Of a stretch of 5,451 nucleotides of DNA, positions 1-5,451 are shown piece by piece. The stretch covers positions 1-5,451 of the forward strand of contig JAHFAA010000289.1 in assembly GCA_023250775.1 (NCBI GenBank), given 5' to 3'. Every line of letters begins with the position of its first letter. The stretch's first letter is position 1. The DNA is from Bdellovibrionales bacterium (lineage in GTDB: Bacteria; Bdellovibrionota; Bacteriovoracia; Bacteriovoracales; Bacteriovoracaceae). The translations under genes and the position numbers were made by a program. The notes under the pieces were generated by a model, which saw nothing but the letters and a program-made list of their open reading frames with translations, was not told where the DNA came from and did not search any database.

Positions 1-644
1 TCTTGAATTGGGTCAATCGGCAAGTTGTAGCGAACCGAAAAATAAAAAAGGGCCCGAGCAACATTCCCCTTATGATCCTGAGGCGGCATAAAGTAAGACC
101 CACCACCTTGGCCATTTTCAGGAACTCCCAGGCTCGATTCGGGGCAATTGGGTACGTCGTTGCTTGAGGTAACTTCAGCGAAAGGGAAATTTCCTCGTGT
201 ATTGTTTGCCTTACTATCAGCAGCGTAGAGGTGGTGGAGATCGGCCTTCTGGGTGTCTTTCGGGAAGGCAGACGAGAATTTACTTTGTGGCCAAGTATGT
301 TCGCAATTTAGAAAAGTTTCCTTCGGAATGGCCATGGGGCCTACGCCGGCATTAGCACGGAAGTCACGGTGGCAGTAAACATCTCGTACAAAGTATCCAG
401 CGCCATCTGACTCTAGGCTTATTTTTCCAAAGAGATATTGGCGTGCTTCATTATATGTTTTGGGATGATGGTTTTTTTGAATGGCGGTAAAGAGGGCCTT
501 TTTGAGATTTAAGTCGTGGAGAGTTTTGGATTGAATCCCTTGCACCAGATCGGCAGGGTAGTAGCTTGGAAATTGTGCGGAAGCAGGAAGCGAAAGACAC
601 AGAGCGCAAAACAGGGTAAAGAGCACGACCATGCGAAAACTCAT
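1..644 (-). CDS. endA: Secreted endonuclease I family nuclease (partial, C-terminus outside window)
   Basis: This is an exported, non-specific metal-dependent nuclease of the endonuclease I (EndA/NucM/Vvn) family, which cuts DNA and often RNA outside the cytoplasm. The 214 visible residues stay open to the window edge. Residues 1-23 form a signal peptide ending in ASA before Q24. The catalytic region is clear: EHTWPQSKF at 115-123, with E115 as metal ligand and H116 as general base by comparison with Vvn; KADLHHLYAADSKANNTRGN at 133-152, with N147 as the likely second metal ligand; then NFPF and the family's late motif GNVARALFYFSVRY at 193-206. Mature cysteines visible are C91, C114 and C166. 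The start at 644 is chosen because it gives the signal peptide and has AGGAG six bases upstream. A GTG at 651 opens another frame that soon stops. Transcribed divergently from the next gene from its own promoter. Family call is strong; exact orthology to E. coli endA is not shown. Confidence 0.93.
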   Translation of the reverse strand, partial: MSFRMVVLFTLFCALCLSLPASAQFPSYYPADLVQGIQSKTLHDLNLKKALFTAIQKNHHPKTYNEARQYLFGKISLESDGAGYFVRDVYCHRDFRANAGVGPMAIPKETFLNCEHTWPQSKFSSAFPKDTQKADLHHLYAADSKANNTRGNFPFAEVTSSNDVPNCPESSLGVPENGQGGGSYFMPPQDHKGNVARALFYFSVRYNLPIDPIQ

Positions 645-676
645 AAGTCACTCCTACTTCTTATAATTAGGCCCGT

Positions 677-705
677 ATAATAGATAGTTAAGGGTCTTGT
701 GACAA
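677..705 (-). promoter_or_regulatory. Sigma70-type promoter of the endonuclease I gene
   Basis: On the minus strand there is a -35 box TTGTCA (700-705, 5/6 to consensus), a 17-base spacer, and a -10 box TATTAT (677-682, 5/6). Transcription would start near 670, giving a leader of about 26 bases that contains the AGGAG Shine-Dalgarno at 651-655. Spacing, boxes and leader length all fit, so this is the best-supported promoter in the window. Confidence 0.7.
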
Positions 706-723
706 GTTTTTTGTTCTAAGAAC
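696..723. promoter_or_regulatory. Two 11-bp dyads at the nuclease promoter, possible operator
   Basis: Two perfect 5+1+5 inverted repeats lie close together: CTTGTGACAAG at 696-706 and GTTCTAAGAAC at 713-723. Their centres (701 and 718) are 17 bases apart. The first covers the -35 box of the nuclease promoter and the second lies just upstream of it, which is where a repressor or activator could act. The half-sites differ, so they may not bind one protein. No regulator can be named from the sequence. Confidence 0.3.
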
Positions 724-759
724 CTGATATTGATTGCAAAAAAGCAAAAAAAAGAAGGA

Positions 760-788
760 TTGCCATTTCATGTCAAAATTTCTATGTT
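760..788 (+). promoter_or_regulatory. Candidate promoter of the small exported-protein gene
   Basis: A -35 box TTGCCA (760-765, 5/6) is followed by a 17-base spacer and a -10 box TATGTT (783-788, 4/6). The predicted start near 795 leaves about 23 bases before the ATG at 818 and lies downstream of the alternative ATG at 770. It therefore supports the 818 start. The weak -10 limits confidence. Confidence 0.4.
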
Positions 789-817
789 GGGCCACTTATG
801 TACAAAAGGTTCGTGTT

Positions 818-1246
818 ATGAAAAACAAATTGCTTCGCTTTATTGAAACTCTTTTACTCGTTGGCGTCCTTGGCTTCGCCCTTTTTCAAATTGTCACAGT
901 CCATGCAAGTGAACAGGACTGTCGTAATCTTCTGACTGAGCGGTTTAGTTCAGACTCTCGTTATGTCAGCTTCAGTGCCGGTGATCTCGATCTGCCCGAT
1001 TATGGCAGAGATTATATGGCCTACTCAGTAAAGGTCATTCGAATTTTTCTCGACCGTATTGGCTGTCATACTCAAGATATCAATTTTGGTCAGGGGGCCC
1101 AAGGTTCGGCCCATTCACGGTGTGAGGCCATCGTGCGTGAGCGCGAGAATTCACGTATGTGTTATGTGGAATCAAATTTAGGTTACTGGTTCATCCACAA
1201 AGATTTCGTCGACGATGTTCATATCATGTTTCATCGCTGGGATTAA
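818..1246 (+). CDS. Small exported protein of unknown function, four cysteines
   Basis: I do not recognise this 142-residue protein. Residues 1-30 make a classical signal peptide: a K/R-containing n-region, a hydrophobic core at about 11-28, and VHA before S31. An uncleaved membrane anchor is less likely but possible. The mature part is about 112 residues, polar, with four cysteines (C35, C83, C102, C115) that could form two disulfides in the periplasm or outside the cell. It is rich in aromatic residues near the end (GYWFIH, FHRW). The start at 818 is preferred over ATG 770 and TTG 734 because it gives a clean signal peptide, has AAAAGG (804-809) eight bases upstream, and lies downstream of the candidate promoter. 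ATG 770 also has a decent AGAAGGA upstream, so it is not excluded. The gene is divergent from the nuclease and converges on rarA with 5 bp between stops. Confidence 0.75.
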   Translation: MKNKLLRFIETLLLVGVLGFALFQIVTVHASEQDCRNLLTERFSSDSRYVSFSAGDLDLPDYGRDYMAYSVKVIRIFLDRIGCHTQDINFGQGAQGSAHSRCEAIVRERENSRMCYVESNLGYWFIHKDFVDDVHIMFHRWD

Positions 1247-1251
1247 AAGTT

Positions 1252-2541
1252 CTAAGACTTCTTCCAAAGCTGTTCTAATCTTTCCTTCAAAAACTTTTCC
1301 CGCCCTTCTTCAGATGGATTGTAAAAACGTGGCGTTTTTGGCCCGGGAGTATATTGCTGTTTGATAAAGTGGCCTTTGAAGCTATGAGGATATTGATAAG
1401 GCGGAGTTCCCGGTCGTGGATAGTTTTTCAAGTGTTCTGGGACTTCTTGCGTCCCCTCCTCTCGTACAAATTCCAAGGCAGCATTGATGGACATATAAGA
1501 GGCATTGCTTTTGACCGTTGAGGCCAGGTAGGTTGCGGCTTGTGCCAGAATAATGCGTGCTTCAGGCAGGCCAATTTTTTCTACCGATGTAAGCGCTGCC
1601 GTTGCCAAACTCAGGGCACTGGGGTCAGCATTACCCACATCTTCACTGGCAAAAATCACCATCCTTCGAGCTATGAAGGCGGGATCTTCTCCGCCATCGA
1701 TCATGACGGCCAGCCACAAAACGGCAGCATCGGGATCACTCCCTCGCATGCTTTTGATAAAGGCCGAGATGACGTCATAATGTCGAACGCCGCCCTTGTC
1801 GTAGCGGCGGGCGTTTTCCAAAATAGTTTTCTTTAATGCTTCAAAATTTTGTAAGGCCCCTTCTTGCAGACATAATTCTAAAGAGTTCAGTGCTCTTCTG
1901 GCGTCGCCACCTGTGACGGCGGCAATAAATCTGATCAGATCTTCAGGAATGGTTGTGGTGTTGGAACGCTCGAGCGCCTTCCGCAGGAGAATTTCAACTC
2001 CTTCGGGTGCCAAGGCGCGAAGTTCCACCAATTGTACGCGCGAGAGAAGCGCCGGATTGATGGCCGCTTTGGGATATTCTGTGGTTGCGCCGATTAAAAT
2101 AAAATCCCCTTTTTCCACATAGGGGAGAAGAGCATCTTGCTGGGTTTTATTGAAACGATGGATTTCATCAATAAAGAGAACGCTGGTTTTTCCCATCAGC
2201 GTTTTTACTTCCAGTAATCGAGCGATGACTTTTTTAAGCTCTGGAATTCCCGCTAAGACAGCACTGAAAGGATACATTTCATATTTTTGTTCTTGCGCCA
2301 ATAATTGCGCCAAGGTTGTTTTTCCGGAACCCGGTGGCCCATAGAGAATCAGGGCCGGAAATTTTTTCTGCGAGAGAAAGGGAAAATTTTTTACTAAGTC
2401 ATCCCATCCTACAAAATCGGCCAATTTTTCTGGTCGGGATCGATGGGCCAAAGGGATTGAAGCAGTATCAACCACGGCATCATGGTTTTCAAAAAGTGGG
2501 AGATCGGTCTGCATAGATTTACCTTGAGAATCTCTTGACAT
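1252..2541 (-). CDS. rarA: Replication-associated recombination protein A (RarA/MgsA), AAA+ ATPase
   Basis: This is a cytoplasmic AAA+ ATPase of the RarA/MgsA/WRNIP1 family, related to clamp-loader subunits and acting at stalled or damaged replication forks. The AAA+ core is complete: Walker A GPPGSGKT 68-75, Walker B LFIDE 122-126 followed by IHRFN, sensor 1 GATTE 151-155, arginine finger R168 in NPALLSR, and sensor 2 GDARRALN 212-219. The C-terminal MgsA region follows, with the family signatures YDVISAFIKSMRGSDPDAA (255-273) and ASEDVGNADP (298-307). Length 429 is normal. Oddities: the usual GQ after the first conserved block is GW (45-46), and TTENP is TTEYP (153-157). An N-terminal QTDLPLF (11-17) resembles a sliding-clamp-binding motif. 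The start at 2541 has GAAGG nine bases upstream. An in-frame ATG at 2514 with AAGG seven bases upstream is a real alternative and would put the motif at residues 2-8. It is single-gene, divergent from rpsU. Confidence 0.96.
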   Translation of the reverse strand: MSRDSQGKSMQTDLPLFENHDAVVDTASIPLAHRSRPEKLADFVGWDDLVKNFPFLSQKKFPALILYGPPGSGKTTLAQLLAQEQKYEMYPFSAVLAGIPELKKVIARLLEVKTLMGKTSVLFIDEIHRFNKTQQDALLPYVEKGDFILIGATTEYPKAAINPALLSRVQLVELRALAPEGVEILLRKALERSNTTTIPEDLIRFIAAVTGGDARRALNSLELCLQEGALQNFEALKKTILENARRYDKGGVRHYDVISAFIKSMRGSDPDAAVLWLAVMIDGGEDPAFIARRMVIFASEDVGNADPSALSLATAALTSVEKIGLPEARIILAQAATYLASTVKSNASYMSINAALEFVREEGTQEVPEHLKNYPRPGTPPYQYPHSFKGHFIKQQYTPGPKTPRFYNPSEEGREKFLKERLEQLWKKS

Positions 2542-2632
2542 GACAAGTTGCCTTCAATAACTTATAGCACCATTTTTAGACCGAGGAAAAGCTCTAAAAG
2601 GGAAACTTCAGAAGAAGTTCAAATGTTGTCAG
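2542..2632. promoter_or_regulatory. Divergent rarA/rpsU control region with a leader hairpin
   Basis: This gap must hold promoters for both divergent genes, but neither is clear. On the plus strand a perfect TTGACA lies at 2535-2540, overlapping the rarA start codon. The hexamer 17 bases further on (TAACTT, 2558-2563) is poor. On the minus strand TATAAG (2561-2566) is a good -10 with no good -35, and it would start the rarA transcript almost at the Shine-Dalgarno. The rpsU leader contains a small hairpin: AACTTC 2604-2609, loop AGAA, GAAGTT 2614-2619, ending 13 bases before the Shine-Dalgarno stretch. The region's role is certain from geometry; the exact boxes are not. Confidence 0.4.
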
Positions 2633-2644
2633 AAGGGGGTGATT
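2633..2644 (+). promoter_or_regulatory. Near-maximal Shine-Dalgarno of rpsU
   Basis: AAGGGGGTGATT can pair along all twelve bases with the standard bacterial 16S rRNA 3' end, with only two G-U wobbles (2637 and 2644). The core ends eight bases before the ATG at 2648. This fixes that start and rules out the in-frame GTG at 2639, which lies inside the pairing stretch. It is much longer than the Shine-Dalgarno of any other gene here. Confidence 0.85.
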
Positions 2645-2647
2645 TCC

Positions 2648-2872
2648 ATGGCGACGCATAATTCAGTTGTTGTTGATTTTGATGAAAGACTAGGGATGGA
2701 AAAATCTCTTCGTAAATTTAAGCGTCTATGTGAATCCTATGGCGTAGTTAGGGAATATCGGAAACGTCAAGATTACAAAAAACCTTCTGTTCAGAAAAAA
2801 GAAAAGTTGGAGGCCGCCGTTAAACGCAAGGCCAAAAACGAAATTCGTACAGCTCGACCATTTCGTACTTAA
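2648..2872 (+). CDS. rpsU: Small ribosomal subunit protein bS21
   Basis: The 74-residue product is bS21, a component of the 30S platform near the 16S rRNA 3' end that takes part in translation initiation. The family pattern is clear: a short beta start (VVVDF), then EKSLRKFKRLCESYGVV at 18-34, REYRKRQDYKKPS at 35-47, and a lysine/arginine-rich helical tail to the end (KRKAK at 63-67). Length and charge fit the family. Unlike the E. coli arrangement (rpsU-dnaG-rpoD), it stands alone: rarA diverges upstream and an intrinsic terminator follows five bases after the stop. The start is fixed by the long Shine-Dalgarno. That element may allow autoregulation, since bS21 sits beside the anti-Shine-Dalgarno; this is inference. 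Confidence 0.95.
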   Translation: MATHNSVVVDFDERLGMEKSLRKFKRLCESYGVVREYRKRQDYKKPSVQKKEKLEAAVKRKAKNEIRTARPFRT

Positions 2873-2877
2873 TTTAG

Positions 2878-2900
2878 GGGATGCGCAAGCATCCCTTTTT
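2878..2900 (+). terminator. Intrinsic terminator of rpsU
   Basis: A perfect 7-bp stem GGGATGC/GCATCCC (2878-2884 with 2889-2895) closes a GCAA tetraloop of the stable GNRA type. It is followed at once by five Ts (2896-2900). It starts five bases after the rpsU stop, so rpsU is probably transcribed alone and the next gene needs its own promoter. Confidence 0.88.
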
Positions 2901-2930
2901 AATTCCTAATAATGCATTCATTTAGATTAG

Positions 2931-2955
2931 TATGATAGACTCATGCCAAAGGAAG
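2931..2955 (+). promoter_or_regulatory. Candidate -10 box and Shine-Dalgarno of the thioredoxin-like gene
   Basis: TATGAT (2931-2936, 5/6) is a good -10 box but no convincing -35 lies 15-19 bases upstream, so the promoter is tentative. AAAGGAAG (2948-2955) follows, with AGGA five bases before ATG 2959. The -10 overlaps the alternative ATG at 2932, and a transcript starting near 2943 would not contain it. The 2959 start is therefore preferred. Confidence 0.45.
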
Positions 2956-2958
2956 TTA

Positions 2959-4488
2959 ATGAAGCGTTTTATCGTGGGGATATTTTGTATGCTGGTGGTA
3001 TGTAATGTAAGTCATGCCTCCCTGCCTGCTGGGATTGATTGGTATAATCACAGCATCGGTGCGGCCTTTGAACACGCTCGCAAATCGTCAAAACCACTCT
3101 TTCTTTACTGGGGAGCGGTCTGGTGCCCACCATGTAATCAAATTAAAAAAACTATTTTTTCAGCACCCCAATTTCAGAATGTTGTGAAATCGTTTATTCC
3201 TGTTTATCTCGATGGCGACGACCCCGATGCGCAGAAATGGGGGGCAAAGTTAAAAACCTCTGGCTATCCAACCATGCTGATTATGGATGGAAATATGCAG
3301 GAAGTGATGCGTTTGCCCACCGGCGTGACCGTGGATGAATACGTTCGACTGATGCAATCCGCTCTCGAAACCATGAAACCCATGAAGGAAATCCTGACGA
3401 AGGCGCTGAAAGGCAAGGGCAAAACCGCTGCCACTCCTGCGGACTGGGAACGCTTGGCGGGATATTCTTGGAGTCAGGATGAGGAGCGAACGGTCAGTGA
3501 AAAAGATCAGCTGAAGACGTTTGAACAATTATGGAAAAAATCACTTAAGTTAAATCCTGTCATACACTCTCGCTTTTATTTATCATTGCTCTTGGCCCAG
3601 GCGCAGAAAGAACAAGAGAGGATAAAAGAAAATCCCAAAGATAAGAAAAAGAAAAAAAGAGCGGCTCCTCCGCTAAAGTTTATACAAGAATTTGTGACAT
3701 TGCTGAAATCTCCCGAACTCTACAGAGCAAATCTAGAAACAATGAACTGGCAGGCCAAAGAGATAATGGAATATCTTTTTCCTGACGATAGCGATTTGAA
3801 ACGCGAAGTTAAAAAAATGTGGCGTGATCTGGCCCTCGCGTCTGCTGGAAATACTGAACTCTCTCTCGATGAACGGATGTCTTCCCTTGCCCCTCTCCTG
3901 ACTGTTGATGAATCTTCCGACTTGGGACAGTTGATTATAGAAAAAGCGCGATGGGCAGATCAGACCGCTCAGGGCGAATATGAAAGACAGGCGGCCATAA
4001 GTACCGCCATTGGTCTTTTGAGGGAGAACAAACAATACGATGAGGCCATTCGCATGGCCCAAAATGAATTATCTAAATCACATTCCCCTTTCTATTTTAT
4101 GAGTGAGCTGTCTGAGATCGCCAAGGAGCGAGGGTACAAAAAGGAATCGATAGAATGGGCGCGTAAGGCCTGGGAAGCATCTACCGGGGAGAATACCCGT
4201 TTTCAATGGGGCACGGCCTACATCGCCAATATTCTAGAATTAACACCCGAGGATGCTCACAATGTTGAGTTGTCGCTCACGCAAGTGGTCAGTGAAGTTG
4301 TGCCCAAGGCAGATGCCTTCGCCGGACGAAATTTGAAACGCTTTGAAAGGCTCTCAAGGAAAATTTCCGAATGGGGAAAGGAGAAAATGCGTATCGTTCC
4401 TCATAAAAAGATTAAATCAAACATGCTTTCGCTTTGTGGCCAGGCCAAGAGTAAACCACTGTGCGAAAAATGGGCCAGATCTATTTAA
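2959..4488 (+). CDS. Exported thioredoxin-fold protein with helical TPR-like C-terminal region
   Basis: This 509-residue protein has a signal peptide (1-20, cut after SHA) and a thioredoxin domain of the Thioredoxin_7 type at about 26-138. FLYWGAVWCPPC (48-59) carries the redox pair C56/C59, and SGYPT (101-105) the cis-proline P104. The likely site is the periplasm and the likely activity is thiol-disulfide exchange; direction and substrate cannot be told. The rest (about 140-509) is predominantly helical. It includes a lysine-rich linker (PKDKKKKKR, 226-234) and, around 345-430, a stretch with the spacing and residues of tetratricopeptide-like helix pairs (YDEAIRMAQNEL, then KKESIEWARKAWEAS), suited to binding a partner protein. 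Two more cysteines near the end, C493 and C502, could form a disulfide. LVVC at 12-15 is a poor lipobox, so a lipoprotein is unlikely. The start at 2959 is used rather than ATG 2932 because it gives the signal peptide and has AGGA five bases upstream. The stop overlaps that of the convergent gene. Confidence 0.88.
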   Translation: MKRFIVGIFCMLVVCNVSHASLPAGIDWYNHSIGAAFEHARKSSKPLFLYWGAVWCPPCNQIKKTIFSAPQFQNVVKSFIPVYLDGDDPDAQKWGAKLKTSGYPTMLIMDGNMQEVMRLPTGVTVDEYVRLMQSALETMKPMKEILTKALKGKGKTAATPADWERLAGYSWSQDEERTVSEKDQLKTFEQLWKKSLKLNPVIHSRFYLSLLLAQAQKEQERIKENPKDKKKKKRAAPPLKFIQEFVTLLKSPELYRANLETMNWQAKEIMEYLFPDDSDLKREVKKMWRDLALASAGNTELSLDERMSSLAPLLTVDESSDLGQLIIEKARWADQTAQGEYERQAAISTAIGLLRENKQYDEAIRMAQNELSKSHSPFYFMSELSEIAKERGYKKESIEWARKAWEASTGENTRFQWGTAYIANILELTPEDAHNVELSLTQVVSEVVPKADAFAGRNLKRFERLSRKISEWGKEKMRIVPHKKIKSNMLSLCGQAKSKPLCEKWARSI

Positions 4489-5312
4489 ATCGCCTGAAAC
4501 TCAAGATAGTAACCTGTAATTGAATTAAATTGTTGAAGTGTAAAAGGACGTTTGAGAACGACACACTCCAAGGTGAAGGGCGTGTACTCTGCTGACTCGG
4601 ATTTAGTTTTACCTGATGCAAAATCAACGAAACTCAAGGACCATACCATCTCACTGGGATTGTTCTGATTGATGCTGGCCGTGTGAACAACGTAAGAGTC
4701 ACGCACCGGCGTCCATACTCCCTTTTGAACTTTTGGACGAACCGTAAAAAAACAGCGGGGGAATTTTTTATCGATACTTTTATCTGATGATAAAACAGTT
4801 CCATTTTGAAAGTTGGCAGTCCACATTTCTTCGGCAGACTGAGAAAATTGCACCAAAAAAGATTTGAGAATGGAAACTTTAAAAGGGGCCTGCAATTGCA
4901 GTAAATCAGTGTCACTTTTCATGTTCGCAATATCAATACTGCTGGCAGTTGGGGCATTGGCATTTGTGGCATAGTCGCAGGTAAGCGAATGATTAGTTCC
5001 CAGCTTAAAAGCGATATGAGTTTGTGCAGGTAAAAAATTGGCCTGCGCCTTATTGTCGTTTTTTAGTTCTTTTAACAAAACTTGAATATTACCTTCTCTC
5101 GTAACAAGAAACGCACTGATCTCACCATTATCTGCCTTGATCCCTTGGGGAGCTTCCTGCGCCTTATACTTAAAAGTTTTAACTTTCTTGGCATATTCAT
5201 CGGCGGGCAGTTCGACGCCGGGGAGATTGGAATTTATTTCGCACTGATAGACGGCTTGAGAAAAACAGAGGCGAGGTAAAAATGAAAGCAAAGCGAGGAG
5301 AACATACTTCAT
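4485..5312 (-). CDS. Exported protein of unknown function, four mature cysteines
   Basis: I do not recognise this 275-residue protein. MKYVLLALLSFLPRLCFSQA is a signal peptide, with cleavage likely after S18 or A20. The mature part looks mostly beta-strand and has no membrane segment. Its four cysteines are C24, C112, C187 and C250. The layout suggests two similar halves: each opens with a strand around a cysteine (VYQCEIN; PRCFFTV) and closes with one (HSLTCDYA; FTLECVVL), so C24-C112 and C187-C250 disulfides are plausible. Reading the frame back to ATG 5441 would give 318 residues, but that extension overlaps the coding end of the upstream gene in another frame and lacks a signal peptide. 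ATG 5312 has GGA five bases upstream and lies 1 nt after the upstream stop, so translation is probably coupled. It may be a periplasmic or surface protein; no function is proposed. Confidence 0.78.
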   Translation of the reverse strand: MKYVLLALLSFLPRLCFSQAVYQCEINSNLPGVELPADEYAKKVKTFKYKAQEAPQGIKADNGEISAFLVTREGNIQVLLKELKNDNKAQANFLPAQTHIAFKLGTNHSLTCDYATNANAPTASSIDIANMKSDTDLLQLQAPFKVSILKSFLVQFSQSAEEMWTANFQNGTVLSSDKSIDKKFPRCFFTVRPKVQKGVWTPVRDSYVVHTASINQNNPSEMVWSLSFVDFASGKTKSESAEYTPFTLECVVLKRPFTLQQFNSITGYYLEFQAI

Positions 5313-5313
5313 A

Positions 5314-5451
5314 TTATTCCAATATATATCGCAAAATACTGTTCCAGCGGTTATGCAGGAGTTCAATAAGATTGACGATTTCTTTATCAATTTCAAGCGA
5401 GCTCTTTGCCATGCGCATGTGGAAGCCATTCCACGCAACATTTAAGTCACC
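5314..5451 (-). CDS. C-terminal end of an unrecognised protein (partial)
   Basis: The minus strand is open from the right edge to a TAA at 5314-5316, giving 45 residues. They run from GDLNVAWNGFHMRMAKSS through an amphipathic helix-like stretch (EIDKEIVNLIELLHNRW) to RYILE. Composition is protein-like and the stop falls 1 nt before the signal-peptide ATG of the next gene, typical of an operon. I cannot assign a family from this fragment. Its N-terminal part and the operon promoter lie outside the window. Confidence 0.7.
   Translation of the reverse strand, partial: GDLNVAWNGFHMRMAKSSLEIDKEIVNLIELLHNRWNSILRYILE

Noticed and set aside
451..651. Minus-strand frame starting at GTG 651
   Set aside because: It lies in another frame wholly inside the endonuclease I gene, its start codon is within that gene's Shine-Dalgarno, and it has no protein-like features.
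734..817. Upstream extension of the small exported protein to TTG 734 or ATG 770
   Set aside because: The extension puts charged and polar residues before a complete signal peptide and would start upstream of the predicted transcript start. ATG 770 has a fair Shine-Dalgarno, so it is downgraded rather than excluded.
1540..2516. Several plus-strand frames of 64-98 codons inside rarA
   Set aside because: They are antisense shadows of a well-conserved gene, with no Shine-Dalgarno or recognisable domain.
1..2541. Possible defence or DNA-processing module formed by the nuclease and RarA
   Set aside because: The nuclease is exported and RarA is cytoplasmic. The genes are separate units with an unrelated gene between them.
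2534..2549. Imperfect dyad CTTGACATGACAAG at the rarA start, sharing the 9-mer TGACAAGTT with the nuclease promoter (700-708)
   Set aside because: A repeated 9-mer is expected by chance many times in 5.4 kb. The dyad covers a coding start and is not clearly placed as an operator for either gene.
3250..4062. Minus-strand frames of 92 and 109 codons inside the thioredoxin-like gene
   Set aside because: They are antisense shadows with low-complexity composition and no signal of translation.
4634..5279. Minus-strand 93-codon frame and plus-strand 65-codon frame within the four-cysteine protein gene
   Set aside because: Both overlap a signal-peptide-bearing gene in other frames and show no independent coding evidence.

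Overview
The window looks like an ordinary chromosomal stretch of a Gram-negative bacterium. It has moderate GC, dense genes with very short gaps, and an unusually high share of exported proteins: four of the seven genes have an N-terminal signal peptide. The bS21 protein and the style of the exported proteins fit a deltaproteobacterial or Bdellovibrionota-like lineage. That placement is inference from general appearance and is weak.

Layout from left to right. (1) Minus strand, cut by the left edge: a secreted endonuclease I family DNase/RNase. It has a clear promoter with a 17-bp spacer, and two 11-bp dyads lie over and upstream of its -35 box. (2) Plus strand, 818-1246: a small exported protein of unknown function with four cysteines in the mature part. 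(3) Minus strand, 1252-2541: RarA/MgsA, the AAA+ ATPase linked to recombination at stalled forks, ending 5 bp from gene 2. (4) Plus strand, 2648-2872: ribosomal protein bS21 as a single-gene unit, with an exceptionally complementary Shine-Dalgarno and its own intrinsic terminator. (5) Plus strand, 2959-4488: an exported thioredoxin-fold protein (WCPPC) with a long helical, TPR-like C-terminal half. (6) Minus strand, 4485-5312: an exported protein of unknown function with four cysteines. Its stop codon overlaps that of gene 5 in a shared TTAA. (7) Minus strand, cut by the right edge: the last 45 residues of an unrecognised protein whose stop lies 1 nt before the start of gene 6, so 7 and 6 form an operon.

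The genes do not form one obvious pathway. rarA and rpsU are housekeeping genes. The shared theme of the rest is the cell envelope: an exported nuclease, a periplasmic thioredoxin-like protein and two exported cysteine-containing proteins. A redox link (the thioredoxin-like protein acting on exported cysteine proteins) is possible but unproven. I see no mobile element, CRISPR array, tRNA or rRNA, and no gene-free stretch above 300 bases. I found no convincing new multi-gene system. The points most worth checking are the bS21 Shine-Dalgarno, the dyads at the nuclease promoter, the putative clamp-binding motif and substituted positions in RarA, and the two uncharacterised four-cysteine exported proteins.
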